Shown: piece after piece, positions 41,073 through 49,976 of the stretch
Layout of the letters: each line of letters begins with the position of its first letter
Position numbering within the stretch: the stretch's first letter is position 1
Assembly (NCBI RefSeq): GCF_031450785.1
Contig: NZ_JARTWB010000002.1
Location: forward strand, 2,914,001 to 2,978,000
Reading direction: 5' to 3'
Length of the DNA: 64,000 nt
Source of the DNA: Caballeronia sp. LZ062
GTDB taxonomy: Bacteria; Pseudomonadota; Gammaproteobacteria; Burkholderiales; Burkholderiaceae
Position numbers and translations under genes: made by a program
The notes under the pieces: model-generated
The model's database searches: none
What the model was told of the DNA's origin: nothing
Seen by the model: the letters and a program-made list of their open reading frames with translations, nothing else

Positions 41073-42062
41073 ATGTGGATCAAACGTAATGGCGCGCTTT
41101 ATGGCGACGACATCCCTCTTCATGAGATCACGCCGCGCGACGTGTTCGAAAACCGCCGCCGCGCGCTGCGCTCGCTCGGCGCGCTCGCGGCAACGGGGCT
41201 CGCGGGCGCGAGCGGTCTCGCTCAAGCGACGCTGACTTCGCCCGATGCGAAGGGCCAGAAGCTCGCCGCGAAGACCAATGCGAAGTTCGTCGCGCTGGAC
41301 AAACCGACGCCGCTCAAAGACGTCACCACGTACAACAACTTCTACGAGTTCGGCACCGACAAGGGCGATCCGGCCGAGCACGCGGGCACGTTGCATCCGC
41401 GGCCGTGGAAAGTGTCGGTGGAAGGCGAGATCAAGAATCCGAAGGTCTACGACATCGACGAGATTCTCAAGCTCGCGCCGCTGGAAGAGCGCATCTACCG
41501 GCTGCGATGCGTCGAAGGCTGGTCGATGGTGATTCCATGGATCGGCGTGTCGCTGTCCGAGTTGATCAAGCGCGCGGAGCCGACGGGCAACGCGAAGTAC
41601 GTGCAGTTCGTCACGCTCGCAGACCGTTCGCAGATGCCGGGCCTTTCCACGCCGATCCTCGATTGGCCGTACTCCGAGGGCTTGCGCATGGATGAAGCGA
41701 TGAACCCGCTCACGCTCCTGACCGTCGGCCTCTACGGCGAAGTGTTGCCGAATCAGAACGGCGCGCCGGTGCGCATCGTGGTGCCGTGGAAGTACGGCTT
41801 CAAGAGCGCGAAGTCGCTGGTCAAGATCCGCTTCGTCGAAAAGCAGCCGCCGACGAGCTGGAACACTTACGCGCCGAACGAGTACGGCTTCTATTCGAAC
41901 GTGAACCCTAACGTGGATCATCCGCGTTGGAGTCAGGCGACGGAGCGGCGCATCGGCGAGGACGGATTTTTCACGCCCAAACGCAAGACGCTGATGTTCA
42001 ACGGATACGGCGATCAGGTGGCGTCGCTGTATCAGGGCATGGACCTCAAGAAGAACTTCTGA
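41073..42062 (+). CDS. msrP: Protein-methionine-sulfoxide reductase catalytic subunit MsrP (YedY)
   Basis: MsrP is a periplasmic molybdopterin enzyme that reduces methionine sulfoxide in oxidised envelope proteins. The 329-residue precursor has a twin-arginine type N-terminus ([22 protein letters not shown] region, residues 27-48). C146 in [10 protein letters not shown] is the expected molybdenum ligand. AAAGGAG (41058-41064) supports ATG 41073 over the longer in-frame reading from 41004. msrQ starts 2 nt after the stop, so the pair is an operon. Confidence 0.96.
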   Translation: MWIKRNGALYGDDIPLHEITPRDVFENRRRALRSLGALAATGLAGASGLAQATLTSPDAKGQKLAAKTNAKFVALDKPTPLKDVTTYNNFYEFGTDKGDPAEHAGTLHPRPWKVSVEGEIKNPKVYDIDEILKLAPLEERIYRLRCVEGWSMVIPWIGVSLSELIKRAEPTGNAKYVQFVTLADRSQMPGLSTPILDWPYSEGLRMDEAMNPLTLLTVGLYGEVLPNQNGAPVRIVVPWKYGFKSAKSLVKIRFVEKQPPTSWNTYAPNEYGFYSNVNPNVDHPRWSQATERRIGEDGFFTPKRKTLMFNGYGDQVASLYQGMDLKKNF

Positions 42063-42064
42063 CC

Positions 42065-42733
42065 ATGCCGAGCGCAACCGATCTCAAAACGACGCAATCA
42101 CGCGCGCGCGTGCAGACGGGGCCGCGCTGGATCGTGCCCGCGAAGGTCGCAGTGTTCATGGCCGCGCTGTACCCGCTTGCGCGCATCGTGCTGCTCGGCG
42201 TGACCGGCGTGCATGGCGGATTGGGCGCGAACCCGATCGAGTTCATCACGCGCTCGACAGGACTCTGGACGCTCGTGTTCCTGTGCATCACGCTCGCGAT
42301 CACGCCCGCCCGACGCTTGACCGGCGTGACCGCGCTCGTGCGCTTTCGCCGCATGATCGGACTCTATGCGTTCTTTTACGCCGCGCTCCATTTCACGACG
42401 TACTTCTGGTTCGACAAGTGGTTCGACGTCGCGGAAATTTTCAAGGACATCGGCAAGCGCCCGTTCATCACGGTCGGCTTCGCGGCGTTCGTCTTGCTGA
42501 TTCCGCTCGCTGTCACGTCGCCCAAAGCGATGGTGCGCAAGCTCGGCCGCCGCTGGCAAACCCTTCATCGCACGATCTATGTGATCGCCGCGCTCGCCAT
42601 CCTGCATTTCTGGTGGATGAAGGCGGGCAAGCACGATCTGATACTGCCGAAAATCTACGGCGCGATCTTGATTGCGTTGCTCGGCTGGCGTCTGGTTGTT
42701 TGGCTGAAGTCGAAAGCCGCGACGCGCGCATAA
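42065..42733 (+). CDS. msrQ: Haem-binding membrane subunit MsrQ (YedZ)
   Basis: MsrQ is the inner-membrane b-type haem protein that delivers quinone electrons to MsrP. The 222-residue protein has about six membrane segments and histidines in AALHFTTYFWF, TLHRTIYVIA and ILHFWWMK, the latter two typical of the ferric reductase-like family. ATG 42065 follows the msrP stop by 2 nt. A shared terminator with lysA lies directly after its stop. Confidence 0.95.
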   Translation: MPSATDLKTTQSRARVQTGPRWIVPAKVAVFMAALYPLARIVLLGVTGVHGGLGANPIEFITRSTGLWTLVFLCITLAITPARRLTGVTALVRFRRMIGLYAFFYAALHFTTYFWFDKWFDVAEIFKDIGKRPFITVGFAAFVLLIPLAVTSPKAMVRKLGRRWQTLHRTIYVIAALAILHFWWMKAGKHDLILPKIYGAILIALLGWRLVVWLKSKAATRA

Positions 42734-42762
42734 AAAAAGCGATGCCTCGGCATCGCTTTCTT
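42732..42762. terminator. Bidirectional terminator between msrQ and lysA
   Basis: AAAGCGATGC (42736-42745) and GCATCGCTTT (42750-42759) form a perfect 10-bp stem with a CTCG tetraloop. The A-run on the left edge suits the leftward lysA transcript and the T-rich right edge suits msrQ. Confidence 0.9.
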
Positions 42763-42782
42763 CGTCGGTGTCGCAGTGACCG

Positions 42783-44045
42783 TCAGTCCGGCAGGATCGA
42801 CTCGCCGGCGAACAGTTGCCGCACGTCTTCGCGCTGGCGCACGAGGCGGGCGCGCTCGCCATCGACCATGACTTCGGCGGCGCGCGGGCGCGTGTTGTAG
42901 TTCGAGCTCATCACGAAGCCGTAAGCGCCGGCCGAGCAGATGGCGAGCAAGTCGCCCGGCTCGACGGCCAGATCGCGATCACGCCCGAGCCAGTCGCCGC
43001 TTTCGCAGACCGGGCCGACCACGTCGTACTTGTGCGCGGGCGCATCTCGCTTCACGACCGGCACGATGCGATGAAACGCCTCGTACATCGCGGGGCGCGC
43101 GAGGTCGTTCATGGCGGCATCGACAATGGCGAAGCTCTTCTCCTCGCCCGGCTTCAGATACTCCACGCGCGTGAGCAGCACACCCGCATTGCCGACGAGC
43201 GAGCGCCCCGGCTCGAAATACACTTCCCGCTGACCGTGGCCGCGCTTTTCGATATGCGCGAGCAGCGCGCGCACGAAATCGCCGATATCGGGCGGCGTCT
43301 CGTCGTCGTAAGTAATGCCGAGACCGCCGCCGACGTCCACATGACGAATGGACATGCCGTCCGCTTCGATCTGCTCGACGAGATCGAGCAGCTTGTCGAG
43401 CGCGTCGAGATATGGGCTGATCTCCGTGATCTGCGAGCCGATATGGCAGTCGATGCCGACGACGTCGAGATTGGGCATCGCGTGCGCTTCGCGATACGTC
43501 GCACGCGCGTCGCTGAACGCCACGCCGAACTTGTTCGACTTGAGGCCCGTGGAAATGTACGGATGCGTCTTTGCGTCCACGTCCGGGTTCACACGCAGCG
43601 AAACCGGCGCGCGCTTGCCGAGCGACTTCGCGACTTCGTTGAGCGCGTGCAGTTCGGGAATCGACTCGACGTTGAAGCACTTGACGCCCGCTTCCAGCGC
43701 CTCCCGCATCTCAGCCGCCGACTTGCCGACGCCCGAAAACACCGTGTTCTCCGCCTTGCCGCCCGCCGCCAGCACACGCGCCAGCTCGCCCGACGAAACG
43801 ATATCGAAGCCCGCGCCCATCTTCGCGAACACGTTAAGCACCGCGAGATTGCTGTTGGCCTTCACAGCCACATGCACGACCGCGCGGCGTCCGGCGCACG
43901 CGTCGGCGTAAGCGCGATAGGCGCGTGTCAGGGCATCGCGGGAATAGACGTAAAGCGGCGTGCCGAACTGCTGCGCGAGCGACGCGGCGGAGACGCCTTC
44001 GGCGTGCAGCACGCCGTCGACATAGTGGAATGCGGAATCACTCAT
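42783..44045 (-). CDS. lysA: Diaminopimelate decarboxylase
   Basis: LysA decarboxylates meso-diaminopimelate to L-lysine, the last step of the lysine pathway. The 420-residue PLP enzyme has the cofactor lysine K62 in HVAVKANSNLAVL, the DCHIGSQI block, and the C-terminal CESGDWLGRDRDL catalytic cysteine region from the partner subunit. It lies 45 nt downstream of lptM on the same strand. That pair, divergent from cyaY, matches a common proteobacterial arrangement. Confidence 0.98.
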   Translation of the reverse strand: MSDSAFHYVDGVLHAEGVSAASLAQQFGTPLYVYSRDALTRAYRAYADACAGRRAVVHVAVKANSNLAVLNVFAKMGAGFDIVSSGELARVLAAGGKAENTVFSGVGKSAAEMREALEAGVKCFNVESIPELHALNEVAKSLGKRAPVSLRVNPDVDAKTHPYISTGLKSNKFGVAFSDARATYREAHAMPNLDVVGIDCHIGSQITEISPYLDALDKLLDLVEQIEADGMSIRHVDVGGGLGITYDDETPPDIGDFVRALLAHIEKRGHGQREVYFEPGRSLVGNAGVLLTRVEYLKPGEEKSFAIVDAAMNDLARPAMYEAFHRIVPVVKRDAPAHKYDVVGPVCESGDWLGRDRDLAVEPGDLLAICSAGAYGFVMSSNYNTRPRAAEVMVDGERARLVRQREDVRQLFAGESILPD

Positions 44046-44090
44046 GCGTGCTTGGAATGGAAGATGCGCCAGGGCGCGAAGGCTTGCCGG

Positions 44091-44414
44091 TCAGTCAGCG
44101 GACGACGCGGCTTTCGGTGCCGCGGGCGTCGTCTTCAGGTCGGTCTCGGGCGCGAGCGAAAGCGGCTCGCCGGACGTGTCGGGCACGTCGCCCGACGCGT
44201 TGCTTCCGGTCCGGCCGGCGCGCGACGCGGTTTCGTCGCTGGGAGTCACGCCGGAAGGCGGCGTATCCTGAAGGTTCTCAGGGCGCTGCGGCATGGGAGG
44301 AACGACGGGGAGATAAAGCGGACCGCGTTGCCCACAACCGCCGAGCGTGAGCGTGGTCGCGGCACAAATGCTGGCAGCCGCTACAATCGCGCTCATCCTG
44401 AAAACAGCTCGCAT
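44091..44414 (-). CDS. lptM: Small lipoprotein of the LptM (YifL) family
   Basis: A 107-residue lipoprotein precursor. The lipobox LGGC (C27) is preceded by a hydrophobic signal, and the mature start CGQRGPLYLP is the family signature. In E. coli LptM assists oxidative maturation of the LptD/E translocon at the outer membrane. The rest is proline-, serine- and threonine-rich and poorly conserved. AGGGA lies upstream of the ATG on the minus strand. It is co-oriented with lysA and divergent from cyaY. Confidence 0.85.
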   Translation of the reverse strand: MRAVFRMSAIVAAASICAATTLTLGGCGQRGPLYLPVVPPMPQRPENLQDTPPSGVTPSDETASRAGRTGSNASGDVPDTSGEPLSLAPETDLKTTPAAPKAASSAD

Positions 44415-44449
44415 GACCGTCCCTGTACATAGAATCGATGGAGTTTAGC

Positions 44450-44767
44450 ATGACAGACCAGGAATACCTGACCTTGGCGGAGGCCGTGCTGACGGCGATC
44501 GAGCGGTCCGTCGACCAGGCCGAAGCCGATATCGAATTCGAGCGAAGCGGCAACGTGTTGACGCTCGAATTCGAGAACCGCACGAAGGTGATCGTGAATC
44601 TTCAGCCGCCGAAACACGAAATCTGGCTCGCGGCGAAGGCGGGCGGATTTCACTACAAATATGTCGACGGCAAGTGGCGCGACACCCGCGACAACACGGA
44701 GTTCTTCGCCGCGCTCACGCAATATTCGACCGCACAGGCAGGCGAGCCGGTCAGCTTCAAAGCGTGA
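44450..44767 (+). CDS. cyaY: Iron donor protein CyaY (frataxin family)
   Basis: CyaY is bacterial frataxin, an iron-binding regulator of Fe-S cluster assembly on IscS/IscU. The 105-residue protein has an acidic N-terminal helix with repeated D/E residues and the strand block [21 protein letters not shown], then [17 protein letters not shown] 44450 is preferred over the ATG at 44438 because GGAG (44440-44443) fits as its ribosome-binding site. It is convergent with mrcA, with only 21 nt between their stops. Confidence 0.96.
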   Translation: MTDQEYLTLAEAVLTAIERSVDQAEADIEFERSGNVLTLEFENRTKVIVNLQPPKHEIWLAAKAGGFHYKYVDGKWRDTRDNTEFFAALTQYSTAQAGEPVSFKA

Positions 44768-44788
44768 CCGGCGCGGGGCGCGCGATGC

Positions 44789-47200
44789 TCACTGCCCCTT
44801 GAACAGATTCATGATGTCCTGCTTTTCCTGTTCGCCGACATCCGGCGCGGGCGCGGTCACGCCCGACACGCCGCCTTCCTGCGGCGGCGCCTGACTGACG
44901 CCGATGGTCGCGATAAACCCGTGGCCCGGCGTCATGTCGTCGTAGTACAGCTCGCCGCCGAGCGATTTCACGTCGGGCGGCATCAACGGCTTGTACTCGG
45001 GCACGCCTTGCAGCGCGCGGCCCATGTAGTCCATCCAGACGGGCAGCGCGAGTCCGCCGCCCGTTTCCTTGTCGCCGAGGCTGCGCGGATTGTCGTAGCC
45101 GACCCACGCAATCGCCACGAGCGAACGCTGATAGCCGGCGAACCAGGCGTCGCGCGAATCGTTCGTCGTGCCGGTCTTGCCGGCCAGATCGCTGCGCTTG
45201 AGCTGGTTCGTCTTCGCCGCCGTGCCGTGCTGCGCGACGCTTTGCAGCAGACTGTTCATCACGTAAGCGTTGCGCGGCGTGATGGCGAGCGGCGCTGTTT
45301 GCTGCGCGACGAGCGGTTGCGGGTGCGACACGACCGCGCCGTACGGATCGGTGATATCGGCAATCAGATACGGATTCACCCGATAGCCGCCGTTTGCGAA
45401 CACCGCATAGCCCGCCGCCATTTGCAGCGGCGTGACGAGGCCCGCGCCGAGCGCCATCGGCAGATAGGCGGGATGACGGTCCGCGTCGAAACCAAAACGC
45501 GTGATGTACTGCTGCCCGTACTTCGTGCCGATGGTGTTCAGAATGCGGATCGACACCATGTTCTTCGACTTCTGGAGCGCGGTGCGCATGGTCATCGGGC
45601 CGTCGAAGCCGCCGCCGTAGTTCTTCGGCTCCCACGCCTGACCGCCGGTTTCGGCGGCGGTGAAGAAGAGCGGCCCGTCGTTGATGATCGTCGCTGGCGA
45701 CAGACCCTTCTCCAGCGAGGCCGAATAGATGAACGGCTTGAAGCTCGATCCCGGCTGACGCCACGCTTGCGTCACGTGATTGAACTTGTTCTTGTTGAAA
45801 TCGAATCCGCCGACGAGCGCGCGGATCGCGCCGTCCTGCGGCACCATCGAAATGAGCGCGCCTTCCACTTGCGGCAGTTGCGTGATGGTCCAGTCGCCGT
45901 CATCGTTTTTCACGAGCCGCACGATGGCGCCGGGGCGAATGCGCTGGTTCGGCTGCGCGCGCGGCGAAAGCGCATTCGCGACGAAGCGCAGGTTGCTGCC
46001 GCTCACGGTGGCCACGTTGCCGTCGATGAAGCTGGCCTTCACTTCCTTCGTGCTCGCCGCAGTGACAACCGCCGCGACGATCTCGCCGTTGTCCGGATGC
46101 TCGGCGAGCGCGTCGTCGATAGCCTGTTCGCGGTCGTCCGCTTTCGACGGCAGATCGATGAAACCCTCCGGCCCGCGATAGCCGTGACGCCGTTCGTAGT
46201 CCATCAGCCCTTTGCGCACGGCGCGATAGGCGGCGTCCTGATCGGCGGAATCGATGGTCGTCACTACGTTGAGGCCGCGCGTGTACGCTTCTTCGCGGTA
46301 CTGCGCGTACATCATCTGGCGCACCATTTCCGCCACGTACTCGGCGTGCACGCTGAATTCGCGGCCCTGGCCCTTCACGACGAGCGGCTGCTTCGTCGCC
46401 TGCTCGTACTGGTCCTCGGTTATGAAGCCGAGTTCGCGCATGCGCTGAAGGATGTACTCCTGCCGAACCTTCGCGCGCTTCGGATTCACTACCGGGTTAT
46501 AGGCCGACGGCGCTTTCGGCAAACCCGCGAGCATCGCGGCTTCGGCGAGCGTGATGTCTTTCAGATCCTTGCCGAAATAGACGCGCGCCGCGCTGGCAAA
46601 ACCATACGCGCGCTGCCCGAGATAGATCTGATTCATGTACACCTCGAGAATCTGATCTTTCGTCAACGCGCGCTCGATCTTGTACGCGAGCAGCATTTCG
46701 TAGATCTTGCGCGTATAGGTCTTTTCGCTCGACAGGAAGAAGTTGCGCGCGACCTGCATGGTGATCGTGCTCGCGCCCTGCGACGCGTGGCCGTTCGTCA
46801 GCGCGACGCTGCCCGCGCGCAGGATGCCGGTGAGATCGACGCCGCCGTGATCGTAGAAACGCGCATCCTCGATGGCCAGCACGGCCTTCTTCAGATGATC
46901 GGGCACGTCCTGAATGCGCACGACGCTGCGGCGTTCCTCGCCGAATTCGCCGATCAGCACGTGGTCCGCCGTATAAATGCGCAGCGGCACCTTCGGGCGA
47001 TAGTCGGTCAATGCTTCGAGGGACGGCAGATTCGGCATCGCGACGACGAGCGCATAACCCAGAACCAGTCCAGCGCAGACGATCAACGCGAAAACGCTGA
47101 CGAGAAATCCGAGAAGCAGCCGTGTGTACCAGGGGCGTCGAGCCTTCTTCGGCCGTTCGGGCGGCGTGGCAGGCGGATTGGTCGGGGAAGAGGATTGCAT
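44789..47200 (-). CDS. mrcA: Penicillin-binding protein 1A (bifunctional murein synthase)
   Basis: This class A PBP polymerises and crosslinks peptidoglycan. The 803-residue protein has a cytoplasmic, proline-rich N-terminus and a membrane anchor (about residues 28-53). Its glycosyltransferase domain has E111 in AIEDARFYDHGG. The transpeptidase domain has S485 in SSFK, SKN, and KTGT in LAGKTGTTNDSRDAW. The start at 47200 (MQSSSPTNPP) removes 53 residues of a longer reading that do not look coding. It is divergent from pilM, as in enterobacteria where mrcA faces hofM. Confidence 0.96.
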   Translation of the reverse strand: MQSSSPTNPPATPPERPKKARRPWYTRLLLGFLVSVFALIVCAGLVLGYALVVAMPNLPSLEALTDYRPKVPLRIYTADHVLIGEFGEERRSVVRIQDVPDHLKKAVLAIEDARFYDHGGVDLTGILRAGSVALTNGHASQGASTITMQVARNFFLSSEKTYTRKIYEMLLAYKIERALTKDQILEVYMNQIYLGQRAYGFASAARVYFGKDLKDITLAEAAMLAGLPKAPSAYNPVVNPKRAKVRQEYILQRMRELGFITEDQYEQATKQPLVVKGQGREFSVHAEYVAEMVRQMMYAQYREEAYTRGLNVVTTIDSADQDAAYRAVRKGLMDYERRHGYRGPEGFIDLPSKADDREQAIDDALAEHPDNGEIVAAVVTAASTKEVKASFIDGNVATVSGSNLRFVANALSPRAQPNQRIRPGAIVRLVKNDDGDWTITQLPQVEGALISMVPQDGAIRALVGGFDFNKNKFNHVTQAWRQPGSSFKPFIYSASLEKGLSPATIINDGPLFFTAAETGGQAWEPKNYGGGFDGPMTMRTALQKSKNMVSIRILNTIGTKYGQQYITRFGFDADRHPAYLPMALGAGLVTPLQMAAGYAVFANGGYRVNPYLIADITDPYGAVVSHPQPLVAQQTAPLAITPRNAYVMNSLLQSVAQHGTAAKTNQLKRSDLAGKTGTTNDSRDAWFAGYQRSLVAIAWVGYDNPRSLGDKETGGGLALPVWMDYMGRALQGVPEYKPLMPPDVKSLGGELYYDDMTPGHGFIATIGVSQAPPQEGGVSGVTAPAPDVGEQEKQDIMNLFKGQ

Positions 47201-47452
47201 AGCACCACCAAAAACAGTCCCGCGATTATAGCCGTCCGGGTTTCGGGTTTTTCCTAGGGACTCCAGACACCTGACCGATGCATCGCGCCGGCTTTTCGTC
47301 ACTCCAACAATACCCGCGATAGCCCGGCAAAACATCCTGCCACCGCACGCGTTAGCCATTCGGCCGAATGTTCGCCGTGCGCCGCCGTCACGACAATTCT
47401 TCTACTGCAAGCGCACGAACGGTTCGGCGCGCGAGTAAGAGAAGGAGTAGTC

Positions 47453-48451
47453 ATGAGAAACGAAAATGCCTTTCGCGGCACGATGCTGACGGTCACGCGC
47501 CGGTTCGCGGCGGGCATCGACGTCAGCGAGGACGCGGTGCGCATCGCCGTGTTGAGCCGGCGCTTGAAAAGGGACTCGACGGTGTGCGTCGAACATCTCG
47601 ACGCGGTGCCGCTCGCGCCGGGCGCGGTAGTCGAAAGCGAGTTCGTCGACCGTGCGGCCGTCGCGGCGGCGCTGCGCGAGGCGGTCGCGCGCCTGCCGCA
47701 GAACGGCGCGTGGCGCGCCCTGCGTTGCGCCATGGGCCTGCCCGCATCCGCGACGCACAGCACGCGCGTGCCGCTCGCGCGCCTGATCGAGACGCGCGAG
47801 CCGGACATGGCGGCCATCGGCGCCGACCCGTGCGGCCTGCTGGAGCCTGCGGTCCTTGCCGAGGCCGAGCGCGTGTCGGGAATCGAGCGCAGCGCGCTCG
47901 CGGTCGACTGGTCCGTGCACGCGCGCGCAAACGGCCAGCCCGACGTGGCGATCTCCGCGACGGCGCGCCAGCACGTCGAGGCGCGCGTGGAAACGGCGGC
48001 TGCGGCCGGCATCGCGTTGTGCGCAATCGACGGCGAGCCCGCCGCCGCACTGCGCGCGATGCGTCATTCCGGCAAAACCGAGCTGGGCTCCGAGGCACGT
48101 TATCTAGCCTGCTGGCTGGACAGCGGCGGGCTGTACGGATGGCTCGTCAACGCAGCCGAGGTCGAGCGCGAAGTGCGCTATCCCGCGCCGGAGTACGCCA
48201 GCGCCACCGATGCGTTGCGCGATCTGGCCGGCGCCACGCCGCCCGGCTGCATCTTCGTGGGCGGCCAGGAGAAATTGCTGGCGCAGGCGCAACTTTCCCT
48301 TCCGGCGCTGACGCGAGTCTTCGGCTGTCCGGCATTGCCGTTCGAGTCGGCTCCGTACTGCCACGGCGCATCCGCGATTCCGGGGGCGCTGAAGCATTCG
48401 CCGCTTTTCGCGGTCGCGTTCGGGCTCGCGCTGCGCGAGGTGCTGCAATGA
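47453..48451 (+). CDS. pilM: Type IV pilus assembly protein PilM-like (HofM-like)
   Basis: PilM is the cytoplasmic actin-like subunit of the pilus alignment complex and binds the N-terminus of PilN. The 332-residue product shows the ATPase-fold start FAAGIDVSEDAVRIAVLS. Its overall sequence is divergent, so the call leans on the following pilN and pilQ and on the mrcA-aroK context. AAGGAG (47442-47447) gives 5-nt spacing to the ATG. The ATGA at its end overlaps pilN. The gap 47201-47452 holds the divergent promoter region. Confidence 0.8.
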   Translation: MRNENAFRGTMLTVTRRFAAGIDVSEDAVRIAVLSRRLKRDSTVCVEHLDAVPLAPGAVVESEFVDRAAVAAALREAVARLPQNGAWRALRCAMGLPASATHSTRVPLARLIETREPDMAAIGADPCGLLEPAVLAEAERVSGIERSALAVDWSVHARANGQPDVAISATARQHVEARVETAAAAGIALCAIDGEPAAALRAMRHSGKTELGSEARYLACWLDSGGLYGWLVNAAEVEREVRYPAPEYASATDALRDLAGATPPGCIFVGGQEKLLAQAQLSLPALTRVFGCPALPFESAPYCHGASAIPGALKHSPLFAVAFGLALREVLQ

Positions 48452-49116
48452 CGAGCGTCGCGACTGTCGAGGGTTTCAACCTGCTTCCTCACCGGGCGCG
48501 AAGGCGTCGCTCGCTGCGCCGTCAGCGGTTCGCCATTCTGGCTGCCGCCGGACTGGCGGGATGCGCGGCCGTTGGCGGCGTCGTCGGCTGGGACGCGTTC
48601 CAGCAGGCGCGTCTGGACGACCGCCGCATCGCGCTCGAAACGACGTTGCGTGCGTCGAGCGCACACATCGACGAACACGCCCGGCTGCTGCGCACTGAAG
48701 CCGAACGGCGTCGCGCACGCGAGGCCGCGCAACCGCTCGCCGGGCCGCGCGATCGCTTTCTCGCGCTGCTGGATGCGCTCGCCGAGGCGCCCGCTCCGGG
48801 CGATGTCGCGCTCCAGCGCGTTACGCAGCGCGCCGACGAGGTCGAACTCGCCGCGCTCGCGCCCGACTCGCAAATGGCGGCGCGCTGGTTGAAGCGTCTG
48901 GAAGCGCTGCGCGGTGTGCAATCGGTGGAAGTGGTCGAGATGAAGCGGCGCGCGGAAACCGTAGCGCCGGGAAGGCGAGAAACCGTCGCGTCGCGTGATT
49001 CCGCCGCTGAACGATACGAATTCACCGCGCTCGTGCGCTATGCGTCGGCGGACGGGACGACACGACCCGCGAGGCCCGCGGGCGCGAAGGCGTCGACTGA
49101 AAGGAGGACCCGATGA
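48448..49116 (+). CDS. pilN: Type IV pilus assembly protein PilN-like
   Basis: PilN is a bitopic inner-membrane protein that links cytoplasmic PilM to periplasmic PilO. The 222-residue product has the short cytoplasmic motif FNLLPHRARRRR near residue 10, equivalent to the INLLPWR motif. A membrane segment covers about residues 29-47, followed by a coiled region and a small periplasmic domain. The ATG overlaps the pilM stop by 4 nt, and its last 4 nt overlap the pilO start. The arginine-rich C-terminal tail is unusual. Confidence 0.82.
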   Translation: MTSVATVEGFNLLPHRARRRRSLRRQRFAILAAAGLAGCAAVGGVVGWDAFQQARLDDRRIALETTLRASSAHIDEHARLLRTEAERRRAREAAQPLAGPRDRFLALLDALAEAPAPGDVALQRVTQRADEVELAALAPDSQMAARWLKRLEALRGVQSVEVVEMKRRAETVAPGRRETVASRDSAAERYEFTALVRYASADGTTRPARPAGAKASTERRTR

Positions 49117-49976
49117 GCGTTATCACCCTGCATTCCCTGGCGCGGCAACGGCCGCTCATTCTTCAGCCACTCGACCAATGGTCGAAACGCAGGACTGCCA
49201 TCACCGCGCTTGTGTTTGCGTTCGTCGTATCCGCGCTCGGGGTGCAAGGCTGGCGCACCTCCGGCGTGATCCAGCTCGATGCAAGCCGCGCCGCGCTTGT
49301 CGCGACGCAGCGCAAGCTGGACGACGTCGGGCGCGTCGTCGCCGAACTGCCCGATCTGCAGCGGCGCGTCGCGGCGAGCGCGATGAAGCCCGAAAGCTGG
49401 ACCGCCGCCGATGCGCTGCACGCCGTCGCCGCGCTCGCCACACAGAACGGACTGCGCGTGGCGGAGATCGACCCTCAGCCGACTAAAAACGGCATGTCCC
49501 GATCGACGCCGACGCCCTCCGAGCGCGCGCTGACGTTTCGCGCCGAAGGCGCCTTTCCCGAGATCCGGCGTTTTCTCGAAGCTCTTGCCGGACTGCCGCG
49601 CCTGGTCGTGCCTGAAGCCGTCCAGATCAGGCGGCAAGCCGGTGCGCTGACCATCGACGCGACGCTGCGCATTTACGACTCGTTGCCCGCCGTGCCGCTC
49701 GCGGAGCCGCCGCGCATGGACGCGTTCATCGTCGATCCTTTCGGGAAGGGCGGCGCCGACGGACTTTCGCGTGGAGCAGGCATGCTGCTCGTGGGCACGC
49801 TGGTCGGACGGCATCGCGCGATGGCGCTCGTGCAGGGCGCGAAAAGCGTCGAGCATGTCGAGCCGGGGCAGACAATTGGCGATGAGCGGCTCCAGCGCGT
49901 GCAGCCGCGCGCCATCCAACTGGCAAGCGGCCAAGGCGCAATTCGCACGCTGACTTTCGCGGAGGACGGCAAGTGA
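49113..49976 (+). CDS. pilO: PilO-PilP-like fusion of the pilus alignment complex
   Basis: The 287-residue product begins like PilO: a cytoplasmic N-terminus, a membrane segment near residues 28-46, a coiled region (about 53-90) and a ferredoxin-like domain to about 190. The C-terminal part (about 203-287) looks like PilP/HofP: DPFG at 208-211, a strand MLLVGTLVGRHRAMALVQ from 224, then V(E)PGQTIGDERLQRVQPRAIQL. No separate pilP exists, because pilQ overlaps the end by 4 nt. A lipobox typical of PilP is absent, as the domain is tethered through PilO. The fusion assignment is by eye. Confidence 0.72.
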   Translation: MSVITLHSLARQRPLILQPLDQWSKRRTAITALVFAFVVSALGVQGWRTSGVIQLDASRAALVATQRKLDDVGRVVAELPDLQRRVAASAMKPESWTAADALHAVAALATQNGLRVAEIDPQPTKNGMSRSTPTPSERALTFRAEGAFPEIRRFLEALAGLPRLVVPEAVQIRRQAGALTIDATLRIYDSLPAVPLAEPPRMDAFIVDPFGKGGADGLSRGAGMLLVGTLVGRHRAMALVQGAKSVEHVEPGQTIGDERLQRVQPRAIQLASGQGAIRTLTFAEDGK

